The notes: generated by a model not told the origin, from the letters alone. Positions 32,997-43,254 are shown, counted from the stretch's first letter. The stretch: DNA of 64,000 bases from Blastocladiella britannica (GCA_025349905.2 MU624549.1:1-64000), one strand, 5' to 3'. Program-made: numbers and translations.

Positions 32997-34441
32997 TTAC
33001 ATGCCGGGTCCCCTCGTGGAGCGCGGACCAGCAGCAGCAGCGGCAGCGGGACTCCCAGGCACCAAATAAATATGTCCATCGCGCTCCTTGCGCATGGATG
33101 CGCCGATATTGTTCTTGTGATCGACGGCCGAGCACAGCGGCACGTCTTTCTTGCCGTGCATGTCCTTGGTCTCGGTAACCCAGCTCCGATCGTCGCGCTC
33201 CGGCGCGTACGCAAGCTTGGGTCCGAAATCGGCGCGGCGCGGCGCATACGCTCCGACGAAATCGGTCTTCATGGTGGACAGACCGTCGAGCGGCGCCGGA
33301 TTGGGCACGTAGGCCGCGGGAGCACGCTTGGGCGGTGGGTTCACGGGCTTGCGTGTAAACACCGCATTGTACTCGGACGCGCCATCGAAAGCGCCCGCAT
33401 CCACGCTAGCGTGCGGCGGCTTGCAACTGTCGCGCTTCTCGGGCCGCCCCGGGTTCGCGTAATCGGCGGCCGACGTCGACTGGCCCTCGAACGTGGTTCC
33501 TGACGGAACGTACTGCTGGATCCGACGCTGCGGGCGACTGCCCGTGAACCCGACGTATGCCGACTGCATAGTGGTCGCAAACCCACGGTCCTCTTGCACC
33601 GCCGCGTACGCCTCCGGCGGGCGGGGAATGTGCCGGCTCACGGGAAGTGGCGCATAGTCCTGTGCGTACGACGACTTGCTCTCGAGTGGGGACGGGTTGG
33701 GCACGTACTTTTGCTTCGGGTGCCGGTACCGCTCTGGGATTTGCCTATTTCCATATGTTTTCGTGAGGACGTTGGATCGGATCATTGCCAATTCAAAAGT
33801 ACCATGACTGAAAGTCGTTCTTGTTGGTGGTCAGGCCGTCAAAGTCTCCCGACGCCCTGTACACCTCGGGCGGCTTGGCGGACTCGCGCGGCGGGATCTT
33901 CCATGCCTTGAAGTCGGCCATGTATCCGGTGTTGCTCTCGAGCGGGGCAGCGGTTGGGTTGTAGACTCGTTTTGGGAGCTATCATATATTCAATATTTAA
34001 GTATTTTGGAATGTATGCTAATAAAAATCGATACAATAATACCTGAAATTTGGCCGGAATCGTCTTGAGCCCGTACTGATCCCGATTCTCGGTCACGCTG
34101 GCCATGGCGGCAGTGGACGTGGCCACGTGCGGCGGCGGTTTACGCTGGCCGGTGAAGATGACGGGGTGCGTCGGGAACCGATCCTTGTACTCGGTCACGC
34201 CGTCCATCGGCCCACCCGAGATTGCTGGGCGGCCGCACCGGTGCTTTCCGCAATCGCAGAGCTGTGCGAATGAACGCATTCATTTGGATGGGATGTTTCA
34301 GTTGTTGGATCCAAACGCATTTCAAGGGAAAAATTGTAAAAAGTATACCTGGCATATACAGGCCGGAGAATGCTGGTGCGTCGATCCTGATTTTTCAGCC
34401 ATGGACGACGGCGGCGACGATGAAGAAGCCTTTTCTGCCAT
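32997..34441 (-). CDS. SAXO1: SAXO-type axonemal microtubule stabiliser
   Basis: 411 aa, exons 34441-34349, 34261-34043, 33978-33803 and 33744-32997. Splicing produces the diagnostic Cys-rich N-terminus CICQLCDCGKHRCGRP, close to the CICxLCxCGxHxC motif of SAXO1/2 (FAM154). It is followed by degenerate repeats of the Mn type, each with a Y/F-x-x-F/Y-x-x-W/K-x-P core: YNPTAAPLESNTGYMADFKAW, YRASGDFDGLTTNKNDFQSW, YVPNPSPLESKSSYAQDYA, YVPSGTTFEGQSTSAADYA, YVPNPAPLDGLSTMKTDFV. About 8-9 units can be counted. Known: these bind and stabilise ciliary doublet and centriolar microtubules. Inferred: a flagellar axoneme or basal-body component, strong evidence that this fungus makes zoospores. It is divergent from WASP across 276 bp. 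The C-terminus is an Ala/Pro/Gly tail. Confidence 0.88.
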
Positions 34442-34717
34442 GATCTTGGTTCTTGTTGTTGTGTAGTAAAATGGATGGATGTATGCAATAATTTGTTTAA
34501 TGTGTCAGTGCAATGCGCCAATGAAAGGGAAGTAAATTTGAAATTATGGTACGCAAGTATAAGTATTGCACAAAAAATAAATATGGGCCAATAGTATTGT
34601 TGATATTATCCCTGCATCGATCCCTTGGCAGTGTAGGTGGACTCTGCCAAGAAAATTGGAATCGACTCCTTTTCCCCTTTCTCTTTCGACCTCCAGTCTC
34701 CAATAAAAAATCAAACA
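34442..34717. promoter_or_regulatory. Divergent promoter between SAXO and WASP
   Basis: 276 bp of AT-richer sequence between two ATGs on opposite strands. It must contain the promoters of both genes. A TATA-like aataaatat lies near 34576-34584, but its assignment to either gene is not certain. Confidence 0.4.
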
Positions 34718-36744
34718 ATGGCCGACCTCGAGTCCGCCGCCGAAAATGCGCTGGGTATTCGGGTACGTCTACACTTCACGATCGAGTCTACCCTGCTTAT
34801 GCTCACGATAAACATCTAATAACAGCCCGCCACCGCCGTCCATATGCGCCTGTACCTGGCCTCGCCGTCAGCAAGCTGGGACCTCGCGGCCGAGGGCATT
34901 GGCGCCTTGACTGGTTCTTCTCTGCACGTGGTAGTGGAGGACACGCTTCAGGTGGCGTGGGAGCAGCGGCTGTACCGCGGCCTCACGTACCACGCAGACT
35001 CGGCGCGGTTCCACACGTTCGAGGGCGACGTATGGTTTTTTCTTTGAGCCATTCTCGCCAACATTGAGACTGAATGAGATATAAAATAGGACTGCGTGCT
35101 CGGCCTGGCCTTTAGCACCGCCGCCGACGCCACCCGGTTCGCGTCCACGATGCGATCGCTGATCCCGCCCGCCACGCCGCCCATGGTCGTGTCGCCGCCG
35201 CCCACGCGCGCCTCGCACTTGCCGTCCACGCCCATGGGCTCGATGCGCTCTGCTGTCTCGCCTGCCGCCGCCGCCACCGTCTCGGGAGGACTTTCGCCGT
35301 CCGCGAGCCGCGATGCCGACGATGGGGCAGCCCCGGGCAACGTGAAAAAGAGCTCCAGCGGCTTATTTAGCTTTGGAAAAAAGAGTGGCAGCAAAAGCAA
35401 GAAGGATCGCGACGAAAAGGGCAACGGCGACACTGACACCGCGGCGGCCAGCTCTCCTCGCAAGCTGGACAAATCGCTCATTTCGGCGCCGACCAATTTC
35501 CAGTACGTACTAGCGTCCACATTTCATTTACAGGAGATATTGACCAACATGCTATTAGGCACGTTGCGGGCATGAAGCTGGGCGACGATGGCAAGTTCTT
35601 GGTCACCAACCTGAAGCCCGAGTGGCGCGAGGCGATTGCGGCCGCCGGCATCTCGGAGGACCAGATGCAGGACGCGAGCACGCGCAAGCTGATTCTCAAG
35701 GAACTGAAAAAGGCCGAGCGCCAGGCCAAGGCCGCACCTGCGCCGATCACATCCGCGCCAGTTACTGGATCGCGTCTGCCCTCGCACGCGCCGCCGCCGG
35801 TCCCGGGTGCATCGAGCCGGGTGCCAGCGGTTCCAGCCAAACAACCACCGCCGCCGCCGACGTCGTTCATGGCCCAGTCGCCTGTGCCGCCGCGCCCGGC
35901 TCCCGGCGTTCCTCCTCAGCGCGGCGCGCCGCCACCGCCTCCGCCGTCGCGTGGCGCTGCGGGTGGTCGTGGTCCTCCGCCCCCTCCGCCCGCACGTGGT
36001 GCTCGTGGTCCGGCCCCGCCCGTCCCGACCCGCCGTGGTGGCGCCGGAGGTGCACCGCCGCCAGTGCCCGCTCCTCGCCGTGGCAGCGCTCCCGCGACGC
36101 CCGCAGCCCACCCTTCAGGCCCAGCCCCGCCGCTCCCACCCACTCGTGCAGTCGCTCTACCGCCGCCGGCGCTTCCGGCTCGTCGCGACCCCACAACTCC
36201 AACGACCCCTGCGGCTCTGCCCTCGCGGCGCGAACCGCCGCTTCCCGTCCGTGCCACGTCACCTCCGCCGCCGCCGCGCCCTGCTGCCGCCGCTCCGGCG
36301 CTTCCCACTGGTGGACCTCCTCCGCCACCGCCTCCGCCTCCGCCGATGGTGTTTTCTCCGTTGTCTTCCGGTGGACCGCCTCCGCCACCACCGCCACCCC
36401 CACCAATGATGATGGCCTCCACGGCAGCCGTGATCGGTGGTGGTGCCGCAGCCATGCACGCGTCGCCGTCGCTCCCGGCGGTGGGCGACGACCGTGGCGG
36501 ACTGCTGGACGCGATTCGCGGGTTCAACAAGACGGCGCTGCACAAGTCGGCTTCGGTTGGCGGCGAGCCCGGAGGCGCGGGCGGGATTCGGTCACTGGGC
36601 GCCGATCACGGCGGGTCGACGGCTCCAGCGGTGCCTGATAACCCGCTGGCAGCGGCGATTGCGGCGGCTATGAGCAAGCGCCGCGACGGGCTCGAGAGCA
36701 GCGACGACGAGGACGACGACGCGGACGATGACGACGACTGGTAA
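34718..36744 (+). CDS. LAS17: WASP/Las17-family activator of Arp2/3
   Basis: 615 aa, exons 34718-34762, 34826-35029, 35090-35502 and 35559-36744. Domain order is complete. A WH1 domain covers residues 1-130 (HMRLYLASPSASWDLAAEGIG, WEQRLYRGLTYHADSARFHTFEGD, CVLGLAFSTAADATRFA). A Lys/Ser-rich basic patch follows, then a CRIB/GBD-like motif near residue 215 made by splicing (LISAPTNFQHVAGM), EWREAIAAAGISEDQM, a long polyproline region (about 260-510), a WH2-like segment (GGLLDAIRGFNKTALHK) near 540 and an acidic tail ending DDDADDDDDW with the Trp that contacts Arp2/3. Known: it nucleates branched actin at endocytic sites. The CRIB is notable because yeast Las17 lacks one, whereas animal and early fungal WASPs retain it. 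Stop is 26 bp from the convergent 7-TM gene. Confidence 0.93.
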
Positions 36745-36770
36745 AACTATGGCACAAATGCATTTCGATT

Positions 36771-38117
36771 TCATTTTGGATGCTGCGGTTCTGGAGGGGG
36801 TGGCCTTCGCGGTGGTGGTGGTTCCGTTGTCACTTCCTCTTCCTCAAAGCGACTTCCATACCACGACGACCGGCGCTGCTGCAGTGGCGACTCCTGCTGC
36901 ATTGGATTCTGGTGATGGTGGCTGCTGGTCGATTCCTTGCGCGTGAACGCCGCAACTGCCGCCGAGGCAAATGAAGAAGCCGGCGAAAACGAGCGTCGGT
37001 TATCCGTCTTGCGGTCGTTCCCGTCCACGATCGCCAATGCGGTTTCCATAAACCGGTTCACGTTGACCAGCCGCGCGCGCGACCGCGCGTGCTGCACTTT
37101 GACCAGCCACTCGAAGCTGCCCTCCACCACTATGCACAGCGCCGACAGCAGCGTCACGAGCGCGGGCGAGTGCACGCCCGGAACCAACGGCGCAAAGGCT
37201 ACCCAGGTGGCACCGATCCATATGATTGTTTCGGCCACCGTCAGAACAGTGAATGCCGTGCACATCTTGTAGCTGATGCCGCTTCCCGCTAATGGACCCG
37301 ACCTGGAGGCGCTACTGCTTCCCCCGCTCGCAGGTCGCGTGAGCACTGCTCGAAACGCGCTTGCGGTCCCGGCGGTCAGGGATGTGAGCCGCGACGACAG
37401 GCGCGTGGATGGCAACGAGAGTTGGTGCGGCGGTCCGGAGCTGGTGGAGCCGCTACTGCTGGTTGAGGCGATCCGAGCTCCACCCGACATGATCGACGTT
37501 GGGGCGGCAACCACGGAAACGGTGGTCGTGGACGACATCCACAGGGACCACGCTGACCCGCCGACAATGGCCACGGGAAAGAACGCGGTCATGGCCGACG
37601 CGTACCACGGCAAGAACGCGACGGCCGCTCGCTCGTCGGGCGGCATCTTCATCACTTCCACGAGCCGCAGAATGCACCCAACCGTGATTCCACCGTGGGC
37701 AGTCACCGAGACCGAGGCCACCACCAGCAAGTACTGTCTCCTGATCCTTGGGTTCTGCATGATAATGATCGCGCACCGCATGGCGTTGGCAATGGTCAGC
37801 AGCTCAATGCACGGCAAGAACGTGATCATCCATAGGATCCGGAACCGCAGGAACGCGCTGTCGGAGAGTTGCTCGCCGATACTTTGCTGGTAATTGTCCT
37901 CGAAATGGTGCGTCAAGGTATTGGCGGCATCGGCCACGCACAGCAGCGATAGCACAAACAAGAGCCGGCATCGGATCGCTATAAACCGCATCGAGGACTC
38001 GGTTGGCAGGTAGATAGATGGGAATGCGCGCTTGAAGAGCAAGCTGCCGGAGCCCACGGCCAGAAGGATCACGAGCCCCTCGAGCACCAGCGTTCCTGGC
38101 ATGAGCGGATCGTCCAT
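36771..38117 (-). CDS. Predicted 7-TM protein, family copy A
   Basis: 448 aa, intronless. Not recognised. Seven hydrophobic segments: LVLEGLVILLAVGSGSLLF, the helix after FIAIRCRLLF, ILWMITFLPCIELLTIAN, QYLLVVASVSVTAHGG, AMTAFFPVAIVGGSAWSL, FTVLTVAETIIWIGATWV and LVTLLSALCIVVEGSFEWL. Conserved with copies B, C and D: LPTESSMRFIAIRCRLLF after TM1, NAMRCAIIIMQNPRIRRQY between TM3 and TM4, SAWSL at the end of TM5, ISYKM before TM6, and GSFEWLVKVQ..ARSRA..VNRFMET after TM7. TM5 and TM6 are separated by about 85 Ser/Thr-rich residues, like a long third loop of a receptor. The tail has Glu and Pro runs. 7-TM topology suggests an orphan receptor or sensor, but no known receptor motif confirms it. 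It is a tandem neighbour of copy B, 100 bp apart. Confidence 0.8.
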   Translation of the reverse strand: MDDPLMPGTLVLEGLVILLAVGSGSLLFKRAFPSIYLPTESSMRFIAIRCRLLFVLSLLCVADAANTLTHHFEDNYQQSIGEQLSDSAFLRFRILWMITFLPCIELLTIANAMRCAIIIMQNPRIRRQYLLVVASVSVTAHGGITVGCILRLVEVMKMPPDERAAVAFLPWYASAMTAFFPVAIVGGSAWSLWMSSTTTVSVVAAPTSIMSGGARIASTSSSGSTSSGPPHQLSLPSTRLSSRLTSLTAGTASAFRAVLTRPASGGSSSASRSGPLAGSGISYKMCTAFTVLTVAETIIWIGATWVAFAPLVPGVHSPALVTLLSALCIVVEGSFEWLVKVQHARSRARLVNVNRFMETALAIVDGNDRKTDNRRSFSPASSFASAAVAAFTRKESTSSHHHQNPMQQESPLQQRRSSWYGSRFEEEEVTTEPPPPRRPPPPEPQHPK

Positions 38118-38217
38118 ACTGACATATAAAAAAAATTGAGAATCTATGTGGGAATTGACGGTCCGCAGGTTAATTAGGATCCGTCTAATGAATATTTATG
38201 CGGAATAACAAAAAAAA

Positions 38218-39363
38218 TTATGAGTCAAATCCCAGTCCTCCCGATCCTTCCATCTCGGGCACAGTTTCTTCAGGGCATGTGAGTATCACCACCGGCTGCA
38301 TCCCATGTGCATTTTCACAAGGAGCAGTAGTGCCTGCGCGCTTGTTCTTGGCGGTAGCGGCAGCGGCGCGATAATCGTCCAGTGCATCCAGCGACTCCAT
38401 GTACCGATCCACGTCGAGTGTACGTGTCCTTGCGCGCGACCGCTCGACGCGAAGGATTGCCTCAAACGAGCTTTCGGCCAAGAGTGTTAGCGCCAGTTCC
38501 AGAACCGCTGCCGGCGTGATTTGGCTCACGGGGATCTGCTGGCGGGTGGTGGCCAGACCTACTGAAATGACGAGCACCCACAGCCCGCACTCGACGAGCG
38601 TGAGCAGCACAAACGCCCGGGAGAACTTGTAGTGCATTCCCCTTATTCTCGTTGACCCTGTCGTTGTTGCCAAGGTGTTTTTATTGGTCGCCGAGATTGC
38701 CGAATGGGCGGCCGAGTGGGTGGCCGAGACTGTTGATGGAGGTGCGACAGAAGTCGAAGGTGCTTTGGATGAAGAAGATGACGAAGATCGTGCAGCGCGG
38801 AGCGACCACACGGAACCCGAGATCAAGATGAGCGGGTACACGATTTCGAGCGCCATGGCGGTCGGGGTCGAGAGCGGGATCAAGTCACGGACATGTAGCG
38901 GGGTTGCAGACGCGTCAAGCACCACGCGCATGTTGAGCACAATAGTGGTGGCACGAACGAGAAAGCAGAGTACGCCGACCCCAACCAAGTACCGGCGACG
39001 GGACTGGTCTCCATGCAGTACAATGGCGGCGCAACGCATGGCGGTGGCCATGACCAGCACATCCTCTTGTGGCAGATGGATCAGCGACCATGCAACGCGT
39101 TGGCGCAGGAACCGCGGGTATGATGATGACGGGGAGGATGCCGACTCGATCATGTAAATGACATTCAATGCAATGTCCACCAGGATCAAGCATGCCATCA
39201 AAAAGAGCAGTCGGCATCGAATGGCCAAGTAGCGCACAGCCGAGTCGGTCGGGAGGTATAGTGCGGTTGGAAATGCGCGAGGAAACAGCTTGACGGAAGT
39301 AATTGCCACGATCACCAGGGAAATGGCACAGCAAATCACATTTCGGATTAGGTACGCGTCCAT
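38218..39363 (-). CDS. Predicted 7-TM protein, family copy B
   Basis: 381 aa, intronless, in tandem upstream of copy A. Same architecture: TM1 AISLVIVAITSVKLF, then YLPTDSAVRYLAIRCRLLF, TM2 LMACLILVDIALNVIYMI, TM3 with ATAMRCAAIVLHGDQSRRRY, TM4 LVGVGVLCFLVRATTIVL, TM5 ALEIVYPLILISGSVWSLRA, a Ser-rich loop of about 60 residues, MHYKFSRAFVLLTLVECGLW (TM6), and AVLELALTLLAESSFEAILR (TM7), followed by ERSRARTRTLDVDRYMESL. The WSLRAAR and DRYMES motifs match WSLRMAR and DRFMET of copy D. The C-terminal tail differs from copy A, which suggests divergence in signalling or targeting. Function unknown. The first ATG starts right before TM1. Confidence 0.8.
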   Translation of the reverse strand: MDAYLIRNVICCAISLVIVAITSVKLFPRAFPTALYLPTDSAVRYLAIRCRLLFLMACLILVDIALNVIYMIESASSPSSSYPRFLRQRVAWSLIHLPQEDVLVMATAMRCAAIVLHGDQSRRRYLVGVGVLCFLVRATTIVLNMRVVLDASATPLHVRDLIPLSTPTAMALEIVYPLILISGSVWSLRAARSSSSSSSKAPSTSVAPPSTVSATHSAAHSAISATNKNTLATTTGSTRIRGMHYKFSRAFVLLTLVECGLWVLVISVGLATTRQQIPVSQITPAAVLELALTLLAESSFEAILRVERSRARTRTLDVDRYMESLDALDDYRAAAATAKNKRAGTTAPCENAHGMQPVVILTCPEETVPEMEGSGGLGFDS

Positions 39364-39491
39364 ATTCGTTTGTGTTGGACGGATCTGTCATTCATCAGTG
39401 AGTATGTGAAGGATTCATCCAGCTAAAAAAATTGCATTTGGTATGTGGTAAAAAAGATTGTATTCACTGATCCCTGCCCAACCGCAACTAT

Positions 39492-40819
39492 TTACAAGGA
39501 CGCGATCGTGACGCCGCCGTTGGTAGTGTCGATCTTAATGTCCCGGCCCTGCGCCAGCTTGGCGTCGCCGTACACGCCGTTACTGGCGCCCTTGGCGCCC
39601 ATGACGATCTTGCCGCCGTTGGTGGTGCTCAGCTTGTACGTGAAGCTCGAGTCGGACGGCATCTTGACGGTTACGCCGCCGTTGGTGCTGTCCAGCTTGA
39701 TGGAGAATTGCGAGGTGGCAGAGGCGGGAACGGCGCCGAGAGTGATCCCGCCGTTGGTGGTATCGAGCGACACTTGAGCCTTGTCGGCGAGGTTGACGGA
39801 TCCCAACTCGATCCCGCCATTGGTCGAGTTGACTTCGAGGTCGCTGCCAATCGAGAGCTTGGCATCGTCAGGGGTACGAATCCCGCCGTTGGTTGTCGAC
39901 ACGTCCACCTTGTTCCACGCGTGGCCAGGTCCCGACAACTTGACGCCGGCATTGTCTGTCGAAATCTTCAAGGTCATTTTGCTCGTCAGCGCCGCCGATC
40001 CGTCAGGAAGCACAATCGACACGTCGGTCTTGGTGCACAGGCCGCTGAAATCGAATCGCAAAGAGCGCGCCCAGAACCAAATGTTTTTTTCGCCCCATGG
40101 CCGCAGGGTCCAGGTGGAGCCGTCGATCCCGGCCGTGATCGGGTCCGGGTTGCTGCGGGACGTGTACTTGGTCACGGTGTACGACAGCGTGGTGTTGCTC
40201 GACGTGGTTGTCGAGGCCGACGGCGCCGAAATGGTGTAGGTGCCGCCGACACTGTCGTCATAGCCGCCGAGGTAGATGGTGCCACCGGCAATTTTGCTCA
40301 GGTCAAGGGTACCCGTCTCGATCGACTTGGGCGCGTCTGTCGAGCAGTTGGCGTAGGTGATTCCTGCGGCAATCTTTATATTTTGTACACGGGATGAGGA
40401 TCGCGCTGCGACTTGAGTAAAAAAGAAAAAATTGAGAAACGTACACCGTAGATGGCGCAAATCACAAACAGAATGCCGCCGGCGATGAGCAAGCACCGGC
40501 AGATCCGGGACGAGCAGCACGAGCAGCAGCAGCGTCCGTTACCACGGCGGAAACCACGGGTGCGCTTAGTTGGGGCGTCGCCACTGGAACCAATGCCCGC
40601 CTCGACAGCGGCAGGGGTCGCATTCGGGAGCACAGTGTAACCGTTGGGGTTAGCCGACCAGGCGCCGGTCGAGGACGGTGGCGCGGAAGGCTGCGGGCCG
40701 TGGTCCATTGGGTAAGGGGACTTGTTGTCCATCGCAGCAGAGGAGCTGGCAGACAGGATGGGGCCGGTCGCTGGGACGGGAGCAGTCACGTCAACAGCAG
40801 GGTAGATGGGTTTGGACAT
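39492..40819 (-). CDS. Single-pass membrane protein with TNGG-repeat beta-helix-like ectodomain
   Basis: 418 aa, exons 40819-40445 and 40373-39492. The first 110 residues are a Pro/Ser-rich, probably cytosolic region. A Cys cluster, CCCSCCSSRICRC, precedes one TM segment (LLIAGGILFVICAIYG); such clusters are typical palmitoylation sites. The rest forms an ectodomain ending in about six repeats of roughly 22 residues around S/D-T/S-TNGG-hydrophobic: VDVSTTNGGI, VNSTNGGIEL, LDTTNGGITL, LDSTNGGVTV, LSTTNGGKI, IDTTNGGVTI. This pattern recalls bacterial and fungal DUF4097-like adhesin beta-solenoids. Inferred: a surface or endomembrane protein with a stacked beta repeat, orientation N-in. No enzyme motif is seen. 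Confidence 0.7.
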
Positions 40820-42277
40820 ATTGTTCTTCAGTTATTGTTAATTTGGGTTTGATGTATCGGCGCATGAATGGCGGAATGCGGAATGCTCGAGGTTTTTATT
40901 CGAGCATGGCAAAACTAGAGGTGCAGCAAGCCAGGTGGTAAAGTTAAATTCACCAGACGCAGGTAGAGTTTGAGCGCCAAGTCGTTCCGCCAAGACCTTG
41001 CTTCCATATTCGCCTTATACGCTCGCATAACAGCGGCCATTCAAATAAAAAATTTGCGGTTCGAGTGACGGAACATGGATTAGTACCCATGTTAGGAACT
41101 CGAATTGGATTGACACTCAATACCGCTAAAACCGCCACCACAACTCTTTTTACTCCGGACGTTTTATTTGTTTTATATCCCACATACGCACCATGTCGCG
41201 ACGCTATTTTATTGATAAACCATTCGGGTGGAATCCATAACATTTCCAACGTGGTAAGGCCTTTTCAGAAACCCAGGGCGGCCGATCACTGCGCACCGCC
41301 CCGCACTGGGGCCAGGTGGTATCCAGCTCGGTTAAAGCACATATCGCATGTTGCTCGTGCCAACGAGCTTGCTTTGCCTGTAAGGGCACCGGCAAGTCGT
41401 CGTGCTGCCACCGAGGTTACTGCTTAGCTCCTTTCGAACGACCCTTGCAGCAGGCTCCTAGAGGTACAGAACGCGTCTGCAGGTACTCCTGCTGGTATTC
41501 AGCGCATCCTAACTAAATCCGACTCCAGGCACGCCGTTGCCACGCGCGGCCCACAGCATCCACATTGTCACCGATCGCCTCTGCATTGGTGCCAAGGCGG
41601 TTCACGTATCTCGGCTGGCTTTTATCGAAACATCACAGACAACCTGCGGCTGAACCAAACCTGTCCTGTGTTGGCGGTGCGTCTTGTGACGCTGTGGTTG
41701 ATCTCATTTGCAGCAGAAATATTGATCCGCATGGAAGTGCAGCACTGTTAAGGCGCCATGCAATTTACGAGTGGTGGATACGGTGGAGTTTATCCTTGCT
41801 CACTTGGTTTGTTCCAATCAGCATTTCAATACAAATCACCCAATCTATTGAACAGCCTCTGCCAAGAAATGCACCGACTGAGAGGTTGAGGATCTGGAGC
41901 CGGCAGCCAGTGTGGAGGTCGATGGCGATGAGGGAACCAAGGCACTCTCCTGGCTTGGTCATGGTTAACTTGGAGGAAGTTTATAAAATTTTATGTTTGT
42001 GGCATGGCAGCAGGGCATAGCCCTTCATGGTTAGTTTCCGAAGGAAGGTACCGATTAGTTTCCCAATGCGCCGTGATGATCTTTTTAATTCCCATACACA
42101 ACGAAACGTTTCAAGTGGTGAATCACGCACGCTGACATCACAGAATGGAGCCAGCGCCTCATTTGCCGCCCGCAAGCGAAAATAAAGTTGCTGGGCGAGG
42201 GCCAGTCAAATAGGGCGCGGGTCCCCCTTTCGTGAACGGCCAACATACAACACATTTACCTTACAAGAAAATATACG
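40820..42277. other. 1.4 kb without a supported gene
   Basis: This is the longest stretch here with no convincing coding region. An open frame at 41065-41427 (plus) has no recognisable domain and unusual codon content. I see no tRNA cloverleaf, snRNA or transposon ends. The flanks hold the promoter of the TNGG-repeat gene (left) and of the first four-TM gene (right). Confidence 0.5.
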
Positions 42278-43012
42278 ATGTCCGCAAGTGTTTTGGCCAA
42301 GCCCACCGACCCGGCGCACCCGGACCACCCGCACCATCAGCACCACACTACTCTGAAATGGCTGCGCATTCTTCGCGTTGGCCTGCTGTCCTACACGGTG
42401 GTTGCCGGCATCTTCTTTCTGGTGACGGGCGCCAACTTGGCCTTCAACATCCTGCCCAACAAGGACGCCGAGGACACAACGCTTATCGACACGCTCGGGT
42501 CGCAGTTCCACTTTTTGATCCAGGAAGTCTCCGGGTGGCTGTATGTGGCCATCACGCTGTCGGTGCTCGGGCTTGTGATGTCGGTGTTTGGGTTTGCGGC
42601 GTTCAAGTCCAAGCGGTTGCCGCTGATTCAAGCGTATTTCGTGTGGTCGGCGCTGCACCTGCTGCTGTACGCGGGCACCATGCTGGCGACCATCATCCTG
42701 ATGGCCCGCGAGAACCCCGGAACCCACGTTGTCTCAGACCCCAAGCCCATCTCTACCAAGGACGCCGAGCGGTCGTGGATCGTGCTGCTCACGGTGCTGC
42801 TGCCCGACTGGACCCTGTGGACTGTCGTGCGCGCTGCCGTGTGCTACCTGACCTGGGTGTACTTTACCGAGGTGCGAATGCTGAAGCGGATCATTGCCGA
42901 GCAGGAGGGTCTGGGTGCCGCTGCGGCGAGCGCCGAGGTGGCCGCGGTGGCTGCTCCCGAACACGTTGCTGTCGTTTCTGAGAAAGCCGAGGCCGCGGTG
43001 AGCCCTGCTTAA
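42278..43012 (+). CDS. Four-TM protein, tandem copy 1
   Basis: 244 aa, intronless. Not assigned to a family. A His/Pro-rich N-terminus is followed by four TM segments: ILRVGLLSYTVVAGIFFLVT, SGWLYVAITLSVLGLVMSVF with GFAAFKSKRLPL, FVWSALHLLLYAGTMLATII, and ERSWIVLLTVLLPDWTLWTV..AAVCYLTWVYFTEVRML. The protein ends in an Ala/Glu-rich tail. The gene at 43343 shares GW..V...LS.LGL.MS..GF.AF, the WI.LL...PD..LWTV.RA motif and Y..E.R near the C-terminus, so the two are a tandem duplicate pair. It may be a small fungal membrane sensor or adaptor, but nothing proves it. The first ATG is 108 nt before TM1. Confidence 0.75.
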   Translation: MSASVLAKPTDPAHPDHPHHQHHTTLKWLRILRVGLLSYTVVAGIFFLVTGANLAFNILPNKDAEDTTLIDTLGSQFHFLIQEVSGWLYVAITLSVLGLVMSVFGFAAFKSKRLPLIQAYFVWSALHLLLYAGTMLATIILMARENPGTHVVSDPKPISTKDAERSWIVLLTVLLPDWTLWTVVRAAVCYLTWVYFTEVRMLKRIIAEQEGLGAAAASAEVAAVAAPEHVAVVSEKAEAAVSPA

Positions 43013-43246
43013 TTGCGCAATAGATCTGCTTTACCTTTGTCTAAAAAATCACTTCCGGGAACTGAAACATGGCGGAAAAAAACGTTGAAAATTCAGCAAG
43101 TTACGACGTCACCGCGAACGGCCAGTAATAATAACCGTATCGCATACTCCCACTGGTCAGATGTCCCGACCGCGGCCGATGCCGTCAACCTCAACGTCAC
43201 CGTGCGCGATTGCGCGGCCCATTCGTGAATGTACATACCCCCCGCA

Positions 43247-43254
43247 ATATAAAT
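43247..43254 (+). promoter_or_regulatory. TATA box of the second four-TM gene
   Basis: The sequence atataaat lies about 90 bp upstream of the ATG at 43343, followed by a pyrimidine-rich leader, which fits a TATA-driven start. Confidence 0.5.

Noticed and set aside
41040..41110. T-loop-like ggttcgagt suggesting a tRNA
   Set aside because: No box A at a proper distance and no acceptor stem could be paired.
41065..41427. 120-codon ORF in the gene-poor stretch
   Set aside because: No domain, no intron signals forming a longer frame, unusual composition; length is compatible with chance.
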